Origin: Prevotella sp. UBA2725 | GTDB taxonomy: Bacteria > Bacteroidota > Bacteroidia > Bacteroidales > Bacteroidaceae | Direction: 5' to 3' | Assembly: GCA_002353825.1 (NCBI GenBank) | Contig: DEKJ01000035.1 | Coordinates: 20,924-84,923, forward strand | DNA length: 64,000 bases | Part shown: piece after piece, positions 43,696 through 53,295 of the stretch | Layout of the letters: each line of letters opens with the position of its first letter | Numbering within the stretch: position 1 is the stretch's first letter | The notes under the pieces: generated by a model | Databases searched by the model: none | Told to the model about the DNA's origin: nothing | What the model saw: the letters and a program-made list of their open reading frames with translations, nothing else | Translations under genes and position numbers: made by a program

Positions 43696-45240
43696 TTATC
43701 TTAAGATGTATTTTTTTCCTTTGCGGATGATGATCCCATGCTGTACCTTGCCGTCAGTTCTTTGTCCGGCAAGGTTATAAGTAAAATTTGAAAGATTGGT
43801 GCCCTCCTTGTCACTCTTAATGGAGACCATGGACACCCCCGTCGTTTCGTTCTTTACGAAGACGGCATAGCCTTTCCCCTCTAAGTTTACCGTAAGGCCC
43901 CCGTTTGCCGAAACCTCAGTCCTTTCAATTCCGTTTTCTATTGTGGAGCTGTTCAGCCACTGTGAATATGATCCATTGAGGCCATTGAGTGTTACAGACT
44001 TGCTCCCTGTGCCGAAGTTAAGGACAACCACAACTTCATTGTCTCCCTTTGTTCGGGAATAAGCCAGAACCTGGCTGTCATTTGTCTCCAGCCAGTTGAC
44101 TGGCGCATTGTCTGCTCCCGGACCATCCTTTAATGCATCCTGTGAATGCTTCAGAGCGGAAAGACATCTGATAGTGTTCTGCATCTTCGTATCAACATTG
44201 GTCCAGTCTATCTTTGTGTCTTCAAAATAATTTAAAGCCTGGTTACCTCCAATTTCCTGACCATTGTATATCAGTGGCATGCCCCAGATGGTGAATTCAA
44301 GGACCGTAAGCGGATAGCGGTTCAGAACGTACTTCTGAGTCAGAGTCTTTTTGTTATTGTTCCAGTTGGCATCGTGGTTCGTCAGATATACCATATGTGT
44401 ATAGCTTTGCTCATCCACATTCTTAAGCAGACGGACATTGACTGCATTCTTCACGGTAGCAGCCACTGTACCACCGCCGAAACTCTCAAGCCTCTCCTGA
44501 AAGTCCCAGGAATAGTCGTAGTCAAAGCCTACACTATTAAGCTTGGCAGTATTGTTGATGTCTGCTTCTGCAAGCATGACTATTGATGGCTTTAGAGTCC
44601 TGAGCATTTTTATGGTGCTCTCCCAATAACTGCCCGGAATGGTTGGGGACGAGACATAGTCGCATCTGAATCCGTCAACATCAGCTTCATTAATCCAGTA
44701 TTTGAGGCAGTCGTTCATGGCATCCACCAACCCTGAGTTATTATAATTCAGCTCATATACGTCATTGTAATTGTTGGGATGAACCATCTGTCCGTTTGAT
44801 ACAGTATAGTACTCGGGGTGAGTCGTCACCCATACGGCATTGGTGGCTGTATGATTGGGAACCCAGTCAAGCCATACTTTCATGCCGAGCCTGTGCGCCT
44901 CGCTAACGAATTCCTTCAGGTCAGCCAAAGTACCGTAGGACGGATTGACGGCTTTGAAGTCTGTTGCTGCATATGGGGAATTTATACCGCCGCCTCTTGG
45001 ATAGATAGGCATAAGCCAAACGATGTCAATTCCAGTCTTTTTCAGTGAGGCCAGTCTGTCCTTGGCTGCAGCGAATGTGCCGTTCTCTGTAAATGATCCC
45101 ACGTTCATTTCATAGATGACCTGTCGTCCGAAAGGATGCGCAGCCTCGTTTATGTCGTCTGCGAAATCGGCCCTGGCAATATTAAAAGTAGAAAACAATG
45201 CTAAGCAAATAGCTATGAGCCTTGTTATAGTCTTGTTCAT
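43696..45240 (-). CDS. GH13 alpha-amylase family enzyme
   Basis: A 514-residue exported enzyme with signal peptide. GH13 motifs are WLDWVPNHT, the nucleophile Asp in VDGFRCDYVSSP, acid/base Glu in VMLAEADINN, and the third acid in YLTNHDANW. The C-terminus ends with YNLAGQRTDGKVQHG and a basic GKKYILR tail, similar to that of the DUF4886-like protein at 53.3 kb. That tail is a sorting-tag-like motif common in Prevotella-type secreted proteins (inference). It degrades starch or maltodextrin. Confidence 0.94.
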   Translation of the reverse strand: MNKTITRLIAICLALFSTFNIARADFADDINEAAHPFGRQVIYEMNVGSFTENGTFAAAKDRLASLKKTGIDIVWLMPIYPRGGGINSPYAATDFKAVNPSYGTLADLKEFVSEAHRLGMKVWLDWVPNHTATNAVWVTTHPEYYTVSNGQMVHPNNYNDVYELNYNNSGLVDAMNDCLKYWINEADVDGFRCDYVSSPTIPGSYWESTIKMLRTLKPSIVMLAEADINNTAKLNSVGFDYDYSWDFQERLESFGGGTVAATVKNAVNVRLLKNVDEQSYTHMVYLTNHDANWNNNKKTLTQKYVLNRYPLTVLEFTIWGMPLIYNGQEIGGNQALNYFEDTKIDWTNVDTKMQNTIRCLSALKHSQDALKDGPGADNAPVNWLETNDSQVLAYSRTKGDNEVVVVLNFGTGSKSVTLNGLNGSYSQWLNSSTIENGIERTEVSANGGLTVNLEGKGYAVFVKNETTGVSMVSIKSDKEGTNLSNFTYNLAGQRTDGKVQHGIIIRKGKKYILR

Positions 45241-45261
45241 TTTGCGAATCTTAAAGAAGAT

Positions 45262-45289
45262 AAAGGGGGAGGCAGTCTCCTCCCCCTTT
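45262..45289. terminator. GC-rich hairpin between susE-like and GH13 genes
   Basis: AAAGGGGGAGG (45262-45272) pairs with its complement (45279-45289), loop 6 nt. It could attenuate transcription between the uptake genes and the enzyme genes, so that SusCDE exceed the enzymes. On the plus strand it ends in a T-run. Confidence 0.6.
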
Positions 45290-45300
45290 TGTTTTATTTA

Positions 45301-46431
45301 TCACTTGCTTATCTCATTTCCCTCTGCATCAACTTCCGTTACACCTGAGTCGGTAATTCTCAAATAGATGTTGCGGTTCAGCGTGAAGGCAAAGTCTGAG
45401 AGCTGTGAGCCTCCGCCGTTGTTGTTGAAGATTAGATTCTCATTGAGTCCTGTATTGGCATCTCCCATGTCGAAGTAGGTCCATTTGATGCCGTTCAGGG
45501 TTTCCGTACCGGTCGGATTCATACCCGGCCATCCTCCGTTGAGATCATTGGTATCACCCCACATGTAAAGTGACAGAGCGTCGCCCCATGAGGTCTTGTT
45601 GTCCACGTAGACAGTGAACCCGTCGTGTGTGACCTTGCTTGGCTCTCCGATCTCTTCTACTCCAGTAGAAGTAATCCGGAGGTATACGTCGTGATCTATC
45701 GTATAGGCGAAGTCAGACAGCTGGGAACCGCCTCCGTTGTTGTTGAATATGAGATTTTCCTTCAGTCCTGTATTGGCTTCTCCCATATCGAAGTACTTGT
45801 AGGTGGTGCCGTTAATCGTCTGTGTGCCGGTAGGCTTCATGCCCGGCCAGCCTCCGTTGAGATCATTGGTGTCACCCCACATGTAAAGTGCAAGTCCGTC
45901 CCATCCAGACTGATCATCGACATAGACCACGTATCCGTCGTGGGTAATCGTCGGATTGACCGGTTCTGGATCGAAATAGGCAGCCCACTTTGATATAATG
46001 AAGGTTGTGCTTGTACCTAGGGATGGGGACTGGGTTCTGGTAACGGTGTCACCGAGAGCCGTCACCTCGTTTCTTTGGGTGGATGAAACAAAATGATAGC
46101 CGTCAGCAAGTGTCTTGCCGTTTACGAAGGTCGTCGGATCAAGATAGATTCCTCTTTTTCCGAATACAGTGTCTTTCAGATTAAGCTTCCATTCGTCGTG
46201 GCCTATGACGGTACTGTCGTTCAGCCCGTTGAACTGGCCGACAATGTATACGTCCTCGTCAGATTTTGTCTTGGAGGGAAGCAGGGTCTCAAGAAGGATC
46301 CTGTCTGCCTTGATTTCAAAAGCAGGCTTCTCGCGGTCAAAGACGATATCGTCTTCATTGCTGCAGCTGCCTAAAATGCCCAGCAGCGGGAGCAGGACCG
46401 TCAGGAGATAAAAAATATTCAGCTTTTTCAT
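45301..46431 (-). CDS. SusE/SusF-like starch-binding lipoprotein with two CBMs
   Basis: A 376-residue lipoprotein (lipobox LLGILGSC-SNEDD). After an N-terminal SusE-like region (VYIVGQFNGLNDS), two tandem starch-binding modules of about 85 residues follow. Each contains LYMWGDTNDLNGGWPGM and ENLIFNNNGGGSQLSDFA; the two copies are nearly identical. It should hold starch at the cell surface beside SusC/SusD. It begins 12 nt after susD. Confidence 0.92.
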   Translation of the reverse strand: MKKLNIFYLLTVLLPLLGILGSCSNEDDIVFDREKPAFEIKADRILLETLLPSKTKSDEDVYIVGQFNGLNDSTVIGHDEWKLNLKDTVFGKRGIYLDPTTFVNGKTLADGYHFVSSTQRNEVTALGDTVTRTQSPSLGTSTTFIISKWAAYFDPEPVNPTITHDGYVVYVDDQSGWDGLALYMWGDTNDLNGGWPGMKPTGTQTINGTTYKYFDMGEANTGLKENLIFNNNGGGSQLSDFAYTIDHDVYLRITSTGVEEIGEPSKVTHDGFTVYVDNKTSWGDALSLYMWGDTNDLNGGWPGMNPTGTETLNGIKWTYFDMGDANTGLNENLIFNNNGGGSQLSDFAFTLNRNIYLRITDSGVTEVDAEGNEISK

Positions 46432-46443
46432 GATACTGTCATT

Positions 46444-48273
46444 TTAGTAATTGGGGTTCTGAATGAGGCCCGGATTCACGCTGAGAGCAGACTCAGGCAG
46501 GGGGTACCATTCGTATTTTCTATTGCGTTTGGCCGGAAGATCAACGCCCGTCTCTGTGGCCCGTCCAAAGAACCACCACTGGCCTTGGGTGAACTTGTCA
46601 AAGCGGCGCAGGTCAGTGCGGCGGCGTCTGCCCTCGCCAAGGAACTCAAGTCCCCATTCAGACAGCATCCAGTCGCTGTCAAATGAAGTGAAACCGGGTC
46701 CGGGCTCATTTTGGACTTTGCTCCAGTCGTTCGAGCTGTAGTAGCGCTTGCGTACTTTGTCAACATAGCTCTTGGCTTCCTCTGCGTTTCCCTTGCGCAT
46801 CTCACACTCGGCTACATTGAAATAGGCTTCCGCAAGGCGGAACTCAACCTCGTCGATATTCTTGAACTGGCAGGTACCGTCGTTGTCTCGGTAGATAGGA
46901 TATTTCACCAGTCTTATACCGGAATTGGTCTCGCCCCATCTTGGGCTCATGACTGTTTCCAGGTTGCGTCCGAGATTCTGGAAAGTGCCAAGCTGGTCGA
47001 CGTAGACTAGGTTCTGGCCGTCGCGGTCGGCGTCAGCCTTGAGCACATTGCCCTTGCCGAAGTTGGCGCGCATCTCTCCCTTGAGGAAGTTGCCTTTCCA
47101 TTTGCCGTTGCTGTAGGTGAAATTCTGCTTTCTGATATCTCTGTTGTCAAGCCTGTCCCAGACTCCGCCAAGCTTGTCACCGTAATCGGTGATAAAGCTC
47201 TTTCCTCCGGTGTCGGTGCCTCCGGTGGACAGCACTTTCCCGGAATTGTCATGCGACGGCGTTACTATGGTACAGTTCCAGGATCCGATACCTCCGAACT
47301 GGTCAACTCCGAAATACTCATTGTAGTTATAGGGCAGGAAGGGCATGTCGCGGACATTGGTCCATGCGTTTGTCGCGCCCTGTCCGTCCTCGCATGCAAA
47401 GGCAAATATCACCTCCGGACACTTGTCATTGTTGATATCGTAGATGTCACGGTAGTCGTCAGCAAGAGAATACTTGCCGAAATCTCCGTTTATTATCTGC
47501 TTTGACAGTGCCTCGCACTCATCATACCGGTCGACGCCTGTGAACAGTTTGGAGTTCAGAAGCAGGCGGGCCTTGAGCATCCTGTTCATGCCCTGGCTGA
47601 TGCGGGTACGCGTACTGTTGTCGCCAGTCTCCTTGGGCAGTGCCTGGTAGCTCTCGTCAAGCTCTGTGGAGATGAAGTCATATATCTTCTTGCATGATGT
47701 GTCCCAATCAGGATCGGCTGTTCCGGGGATATCAGCACTCTCCTTTGTGGAAGTCGTGTTCAGAGGCAGTGCCCCACCCCATACTTCAAACATGTTGTAG
47801 TAGGCCCATGCACGGAGAGTCCGAACCTCTGAGATGTAAGAATTGAGTTTCTCCTGAGAGATTCCCAGTGCTGCTGCGTCTGTGTTGGACAGATCGTACA
47901 GGATGTCATTGGCCAGGCCGACCATCGGCCAGCAGTTGGTCCATGCGTCCTTGATAATCTTTGACTCGGAAGTCCATGTCTGCGTTGAGAGCACGTATTT
48001 CTCTCCTTCGTCATAGCCCCATAGTCCTCCGTTCCAGACACGCCAGGCTATCTGGTCTGCCGGGAGCTCCTGAAGGAAGTAGAATCTTTCGGCAAAGCAG
48101 TTGCCTGCCTGGTTGTAAATGGTGGCTACAGCGCCTTTTACGCTGCTTTCATTCTGATAGAATGATGATGAGTCGATGCGGTCGAATACTTTTTCATCGA
48201 GATCCGTGCATCCGGCGAGTACAATGGACAGCACTGCGCCCGCTGTCAGAATATATTTATTTAGCTTTTTCAT
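46444..48273 (-). CDS. susD: SusD/RagB outer-membrane glycan-binding lipoprotein
   Basis: A 609-residue lipoprotein (SIVLAGC-TDLDEKVF). SusD features include VKGAVATIYNQAGN near the start, LNSYISEVRTLRAWAYYNMFEVWGGALPL, and the C-terminal FRLAEAYFNVAECEMRKGNAEEAKSYVDKVRKR with WMLSEWGLEFLGEGRRRTDL-type ending. It caps SusC and captures starch. It begins 12 nt after susC. Confidence 0.95.
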   Translation of the reverse strand: MKKLNKYILTAGAVLSIVLAGCTDLDEKVFDRIDSSSFYQNESSVKGAVATIYNQAGNCFAERFYFLQELPADQIAWRVWNGGLWGYDEGEKYVLSTQTWTSESKIIKDAWTNCWPMVGLANDILYDLSNTDAAALGISQEKLNSYISEVRTLRAWAYYNMFEVWGGALPLNTTSTKESADIPGTADPDWDTSCKKIYDFISTELDESYQALPKETGDNSTRTRISQGMNRMLKARLLLNSKLFTGVDRYDECEALSKQIINGDFGKYSLADDYRDIYDINNDKCPEVIFAFACEDGQGATNAWTNVRDMPFLPYNYNEYFGVDQFGGIGSWNCTIVTPSHDNSGKVLSTGGTDTGGKSFITDYGDKLGGVWDRLDNRDIRKQNFTYSNGKWKGNFLKGEMRANFGKGNVLKADADRDGQNLVYVDQLGTFQNLGRNLETVMSPRWGETNSGIRLVKYPIYRDNDGTCQFKNIDEVEFRLAEAYFNVAECEMRKGNAEEAKSYVDKVRKRYYSSNDWSKVQNEPGPGFTSFDSDWMLSEWGLEFLGEGRRRRTDLRRFDKFTQGQWWFFGRATETGVDLPAKRNRKYEWYPLPESALSVNPGLIQNPNY

Positions 48274-48285
48274 TTTTCATGTCAT

Positions 48286-51228
48286 TTAATGGAATCTAAC
48301 GGTAACACCGAGGCTGACCTGTGTAGCCTGGGGATAGGCACTCGTAACGTCCACCCCGGGAGTGATGCCGGTCTGTGTAACGATGGACGGGTCATTTCCT
48401 GTGTATCCTGTGATGGTAAACAGGTTCTTCGCTGTCAGATAGACGCGGAGGCTTTCCAGAAGGCCTTTCTTCGGCCGGTAGGTATAGCCAAGCGTCAGGT
48501 TGTCGAGCTTCAGATAGTCGCCATCCTCAAGGAAATAGCTGCTTATGACTCCGCCGCCGGTCTTGACGTCCTTGTCATCGGTATATGCAGTACGCAGCAC
48601 ATTGTCTGTACCGCAGAGTTGCAGTCCCATGCCGTATTTGCGCATGTTGAAGATCTGGAATCCGAAGGCACCGCGGAAAAGAAAGCTCAGGTCCCAGTTC
48701 TTGTACTGGAAATAGTTGTTCCATGAGAGGAAATGTGACGGAGCGCCGTTGCCGATGTATTGCTTGTCGCTGGCGTCGACATTGGATGTCAATACAGCCT
48801 CGCCTTCCTTGTTATAGACCAGCATGTTTCCGTCGGCATCATGGCCGGCATATTTGTAGCCGTAGAACTCACCGACTTTTCCTCCCTCGCGGATGCGGAA
48901 GAAGTATTCGTTGGTGCCTACGCCCGGCTTCTGATAGAGGTCGATGTAAGATGCCTTGTATATATCATTAGAAAGCTTGGAGAACTTCGTCGTTCCATAG
49001 GAATAGTTTATTCCTGTCGTCCATCTGAGGTCTTTCTTGGCCAGCACGTCATAGCTCAGCACTACCTCGATACCCGTATTCTTCGTCGTACCGACATTGA
49101 CAAGGATATTGTCCCATACATACGGAGGCTGTGGTGCGGTATATGTATAGAGCAGGTCCTCCGAGCGGCGGTCAAAGTATTCAACGCTTCCACGCAGTCT
49201 GCTTTTGAATGCCTCGAAATCTACGCCTATGTTCATAGCCTTTGATTTCTCCCATCCGAGGTTAGGGTTGGCATTGGATGCTGGTGCGTATCCTGTTACC
49301 CATTGTCCGTCCATCAGATAGGCGCCATTGGCCGTATAGGTTGAGGTGGACCTGTATGCATCGAAGTCACTGCGGCCAGTCACACCATAGGATGCTCTCA
49401 GCTTAAGACTGCTGAAGGTTCCTTTCAGGCTTTCCAGTCCCGGCGTCGTCGTGGCTTCCCATGCCAGCGAAGCTGAAGGGAAGTTGCCCCATTTATGGTT
49501 GGTGCCGAACTTGGTGCTTCCCTCATGCCGCAGGCTTGCTGAAGCGAAGATCATATCGCGCCAGTTGTAGTTCACCCTGCCGAAAAATCCGATCAGCGTC
49601 GACTGAGACCGGCCGGCATACATATTGGCAGTACCGTCCTTCAGGGCAGTGCCGGAGCCAATGCCGTAATAGATGGGAGAATCGTATGTGAAGTTGTGAT
49701 TGGCCATGTATTCCTGCTCGTAGTTGCTGCGCTCCCACGAGTAGCCGCCTACGAACTTTATTTCGTGGTCAGGGATCTGCCATGTATAGTTGAGCAGCCA
49801 TTCTACACGGTTAGTCCACCACTTCTGATAATGGATGTTGGACTCGCCTGAATAGCCGTCCCAGAAAGACTGGCTGCTCGTTGTCGGCGTGTACCAGTTG
49901 CTCTTGTAATCATTGTACAGAAGGGCATAGCTCAGTGACGTGCTCAGTGTGTGATGGCTCAGAGAAAGAATATTGTATTGAACGTCGGAATTTCCCAGCA
50001 GATAAATACGGTCGCCATTGCTCGTATTGTTCTTCAGAACGGATACGGGGTTATAGATATTGGTGGGCGAAGTCGGCTGGTAATATGTGCCGTCGGCGTT
50101 TTTCACAGGAAGAGTCGGATTCAGAGTCAGGGCGGTGTCGAACATACCGTCGCTGCCATAATCCTCATGAACCTTTCTTAAAGACAGTGAGGAGTTGAAC
50201 TTGAGCTTGTTGTCAAGAACTCGCTGGTCTATTACAAAGCGTCCGCCATACTCCTCACGGCCTGAGGCTATGTCAAGGCCGTTGGCCTTCTTGTAATTGA
50301 CGCTTGCGCTGTAATAACCCTTCTTGTTAGTCCCGTCTATTGAGAGGTATTGGTTGACATTGTAGCTCATGTCGCGGGTTATCTCATCGTACCAGTCCGT
50401 GCGGTATCCGTAATCGTTGCCGCGGCCCGAGCGTATGAACTCGTCGACGGACAAGACCTCCGGCTTGCCCTTTGCAAAATTGCCGGCTACCCAGCTGTCG
50501 TACGTGATGTTGGTAACACCCTGTGCCCCGGAACCATGCTTTGTCGTGATCAGGATCACGCCATTAGCGCCGCGCGTACCATAGATAGCAGCCGATCCGG
50601 CATCCTTCAGTACCGTAATGCTCTCGACATCCTGTGTTGAGATGTTGCGAAGGTCTCCGCCAGCAATGCCGTCGATGACGATCAGCGGGCCATTGCTTGC
50701 CGTGATTGACCCCGCGCCTCGTACTTGAATTGATGAGAGTGCATTAGGATTGGCGTCGGCCGTTGAGTTTACATTCAGGCCGGCGACCTTACCGCTAACC
50801 AGTTCCATGGGGTCTGTCACTGCGCCCTGATTGAACTGAGCCTTGTCGACCTGGACAACGGAGCTGGAAACTTCTTTCTTTGCCAGCGTGCCATAGCCGA
50901 CCACGACGACCTCTTGAAGCTCGGAGGCGTCCTCGCGCATTGTGACAGCCATGTTCGAGGCTGCCTTCTGAGTTACCTCGCCGAATCCTACATACGTGAA
51001 TGTAAGAGGTGTTCCAGACTTTACTTCAAGCTTGAAATTGCCGTCAATGTCGGTAATGGTTCCCTGTGTGCCTCCCTTGGCCTTGACCGTAGCGCCCACA
51101 ATAGGCTCTCCTTCGGTATCCCTGACAGTACCGCTGATGACAGAGGACTGTGCTGATACTTGAAGTGAGAACATAAATGCGAGTCCAGCCAATGCCGTTT
51201 GGCGAATGCATCTTTTAGACTGTTTCAT
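48286..51228 (-). CDS. susC: SusC/RagA TonB-dependent transporter
   Basis: A 980-residue outer-membrane transporter. Signal peptide, carboxypeptidase-like N-terminal domain (ISGTVRDTEGEPIVGATVKAKG), TonB box region VVVVGYGTLAKKEVSSSV, plug domain with IQVRGAGSI and SITVLKDAGSAAIYGTRGANGVILITTK, then the barrel ending VSLGVTVRFH. It imports starch oligosaccharides with SusD. A -7 box (TACTTTTG, minus strand) is at 51263-51270. Confidence 0.96.
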   Translation of the reverse strand: MKQSKRCIRQTALAGLAFMFSLQVSAQSSVISGTVRDTEGEPIVGATVKAKGGTQGTITDIDGNFKLEVKSGTPLTFTYVGFGEVTQKAASNMAVTMREDASELQEVVVVGYGTLAKKEVSSSVVQVDKAQFNQGAVTDPMELVSGKVAGLNVNSTADANPNALSSIQVRGAGSITASNGPLIVIDGIAGGDLRNISTQDVESITVLKDAGSAAIYGTRGANGVILITTKHGSGAQGVTNITYDSWVAGNFAKGKPEVLSVDEFIRSGRGNDYGYRTDWYDEITRDMSYNVNQYLSIDGTNKKGYYSASVNYKKANGLDIASGREEYGGRFVIDQRVLDNKLKFNSSLSLRKVHEDYGSDGMFDTALTLNPTLPVKNADGTYYQPTSPTNIYNPVSVLKNNTSNGDRIYLLGNSDVQYNILSLSHHTLSTSLSYALLYNDYKSNWYTPTTSSQSFWDGYSGESNIHYQKWWTNRVEWLLNYTWQIPDHEIKFVGGYSWERSNYEQEYMANHNFTYDSPIYYGIGSGTALKDGTANMYAGRSQSTLIGFFGRVNYNWRDMIFASASLRHEGSTKFGTNHKWGNFPSASLAWEATTTPGLESLKGTFSSLKLRASYGVTGRSDFDAYRSTSTYTANGAYLMDGQWVTGYAPASNANPNLGWEKSKAMNIGVDFEAFKSRLRGSVEYFDRRSEDLLYTYTAPQPPYVWDNILVNVGTTKNTGIEVVLSYDVLAKKDLRWTTGINYSYGTTKFSKLSNDIYKASYIDLYQKPGVGTNEYFFRIREGGKVGEFYGYKYAGHDADGNMLVYNKEGEAVLTSNVDASDKQYIGNGAPSHFLSWNNYFQYKNWDLSFLFRGAFGFQIFNMRKYGMGLQLCGTDNVLRTAYTDDKDVKTGGGVISSYFLEDGDYLKLDNLTLGYTYRPKKGLLESLRVYLTAKNLFTITGYTGNDPSIVTQTGITPGVDVTSAYPQATQVSLGVTVRFH

Positions 51229-51386
51229 TTGTTTAATACTTTAAGCAGTTAAGAATCTGTTGCAAAAGTATTAAAATTGTTTTCACCAGTTAAGTGATAC
51301 AAATGAAAATCAAAATATCTTATATAGAAATGTACTGATTGTCAGTTTATTACGATTTAAATGCAAGGGAAAAATCAAAGGTCATT

Positions 51387-53039
51387 CTAATCGAACTTGT
51401 CTATCGACATTACTTGATCTTCGAAATGCTCGTGATCAATTGCACGGCTCTTCAGTCTGGACCGGTATGTATAGATAGTTGTTATGCTTGACCGCAGGAT
51501 AGAAGAGATCTCCTTGTTGTCTGTAATGCCAAGGCGCAGGAGCGCAAGAACGCGAAGGTCTGTCTTCATTCTTGTGCTTGACCGCTGTTCTATCTTCTCA
51601 CCTTCCTTCAGCAGCTTGTTTACTTTCTCAAGGAAGTCGGGGAAGATATTCAGGAAGGCTTCGTCAAAGTTTACGTAGAAGAGCTCGGTCTCTTCGTCCT
51701 CAAGCCTCTGGCTCTTTATCGCCTCATAGAGTTCCTTCATCCTCTTGTCCCGGGCGAGGCGGTTGTATTCCTTCCTCTTTTCTTCGGTCACATCGATAAA
51801 ATGAGAATTGAGCTTGAGGAAACGGGTGATATATTGTTCCTTGATAAGGTTCATCTCACGCATTCTGCCATTCGTCTTCTGCAGTCTGTCATTGGTCTCA
51901 TTCAGCAAGGCATTCACTTTCTGCAGTTTCCGGTTTGCTTCTGCAACATCCTTTGCGCTCTCCTGTTCCTTGCGGCGGAAATGCATGATCGAGAGTAGAG
52001 CAACTATAAGAAGGACCGTTGTCAAGGACAAGACAATGATAAATGTTATCTCAATCCTTTTCTTCTGCATCTGATTTGCATGGTATCCCGTAATTACCTT
52101 TGGTATAAGCTGTGAGGCCTGAATGTTGCGAAGCCGGGTGCCATAGAAAATGGCATCATCAATTGAGGCATTGAGGTACCTGTATGCTCTGTCATATTGA
52201 CGATTGTCCATAAGCAGGCTGGCGAGTTCCCTCAATGATGTGTTTTCTGTTATGCTGCCCTCCACGTCGGATATTGCACAGAGCAGGAGAAAATACTCTC
52301 TCTCTTTCTCGTTGCCCAGCTGCTTGTAGAAAAAGGCAAGGGTGCTTGCAACTATGCTGTACTGCCTGTCTCCTGAATGGAGAGTTCGAAAATAAGGAAG
52401 TAATATCTCACATGCTTTCTTATAGTGATTAAGATCACCTTCGTGATTGGCCAGGGCATTGTAATACTCAAAGGTGCCCTTGCGTGCATATTTCAAGGGC
52501 AGTATACGATAGTGTCTGAGCGTCTTGAGTGAATTCATATAGTACTCTGTTCCCAGCGTGAATTCAGCCTTGTATAAATACAGGTCACTCATCTGAGAAT
52601 AGTATAGGGCCAGACTGTTGTGGCTTATTCTGGCAGTGTCCACCTCGCCAAGGATGCTCTCGGCTTCATCAAACATGCCGGCTACAGCCAGAATATGGGA
52701 TTTGTTCACGAGTGAGGTGGCCAGAAAATCCTCATTTCCCATCTGACGCGCATAGTCAATGGACTTATTGACATAGACAGATGCCGAATCAAAATTGAAG
52801 GCTATGTATTCGTCATAAAGATGACTGCAGACATAATAGCGATCGGTAATGCTCAGCCCATGCCTGAATAACTCTTTTGTCAGAATGTTTATTTTCTCTT
52901 GTTTCCGAGCACGAAATATGCTTTGGGAATCCAGTTTCTGGTCCAAAACGCGATATAGGTATTTAGTATCTTGGTTGGCGGAACAGTACGCGTTGCCGCT
53001 TATCAAGAGCAAGATGAATGCGCAGAATGTTCTTATCAT
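51387..53039 (-). CDS. DUF6377-type membrane-bound regulator of the starch locus
   Basis: A 550-residue protein. Signal peptide from the ATG at 53039; a strong promoter occupies 53061-53091, so the ORF's earlier codon at 53063 cannot be the start. The TPR-like periplasmic region (about 20-330) is followed by one membrane helix (IEITFIIVLSLTTVLLIVALL), a coiled coil and a C-terminal HTH (LRVLALLRLGITDNKEISSILRSSITTIYTYRSRLK). It probably senses a sugar in the periplasm and activates the adjacent sus-like operon, in the role SusR plays in Bacteroides. Confidence 0.9.
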   Translation of the reverse strand: MIRTFCAFILLLISGNAYCSANQDTKYLYRVLDQKLDSQSIFRARKQEKINILTKELFRHGLSITDRYYVCSHLYDEYIAFNFDSASVYVNKSIDYARQMGNEDFLATSLVNKSHILAVAGMFDEAESILGEVDTARISHNSLALYYSQMSDLYLYKAEFTLGTEYYMNSLKTLRHYRILPLKYARKGTFEYYNALANHEGDLNHYKKACEILLPYFRTLHSGDRQYSIVASTLAFFYKQLGNEKEREYFLLLCAISDVEGSITENTSLRELASLLMDNRQYDRAYRYLNASIDDAIFYGTRLRNIQASQLIPKVITGYHANQMQKKRIEITFIIVLSLTTVLLIVALLSIMHFRRKEQESAKDVAEANRKLQKVNALLNETNDRLQKTNGRMREMNLIKEQYITRFLKLNSHFIDVTEEKRKEYNRLARDKRMKELYEAIKSQRLEDEETELFYVNFDEAFLNIFPDFLEKVNKLLKEGEKIEQRSSTRMKTDLRVLALLRLGITDNKEISSILRSSITTIYTYRSRLKSRAIDHEHFEDQVMSIDKFD

Positions 53040-53060
53040 ATATGTGAGTGTATGTGATTG

Positions 53061-53091
53061 CAAAGTTATGAAAATTAATCAATACTACAAA
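53061..53091 (-). promoter_or_regulatory. Promoter of the DUF6377 regulator gene
   Basis: TTTG (53088-53091), a 19-nt spacer and TAACTTTG (53061-53068) on the minus strand fit the consensus. The leader is under 20 nt. Confidence 0.75.
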
Positions 53092-53295
53092 GGACTCTTC
53101 TGATTTTCCTGTTTGATAGGAGTAATTCATCCGTATTCATTTCTGTTGATTATCGTATCATTTAAATAGAGTGAAGATGATAGTTTATTATTAGATAGTT
53201 TTGACTCTTATACAGGAATATAATTCAAAACAGGGAGGGTAAGTTGACCTTACTCTCCCTGTTTTGACCAGACCGCGGTATTGGAGCGGGAATGT

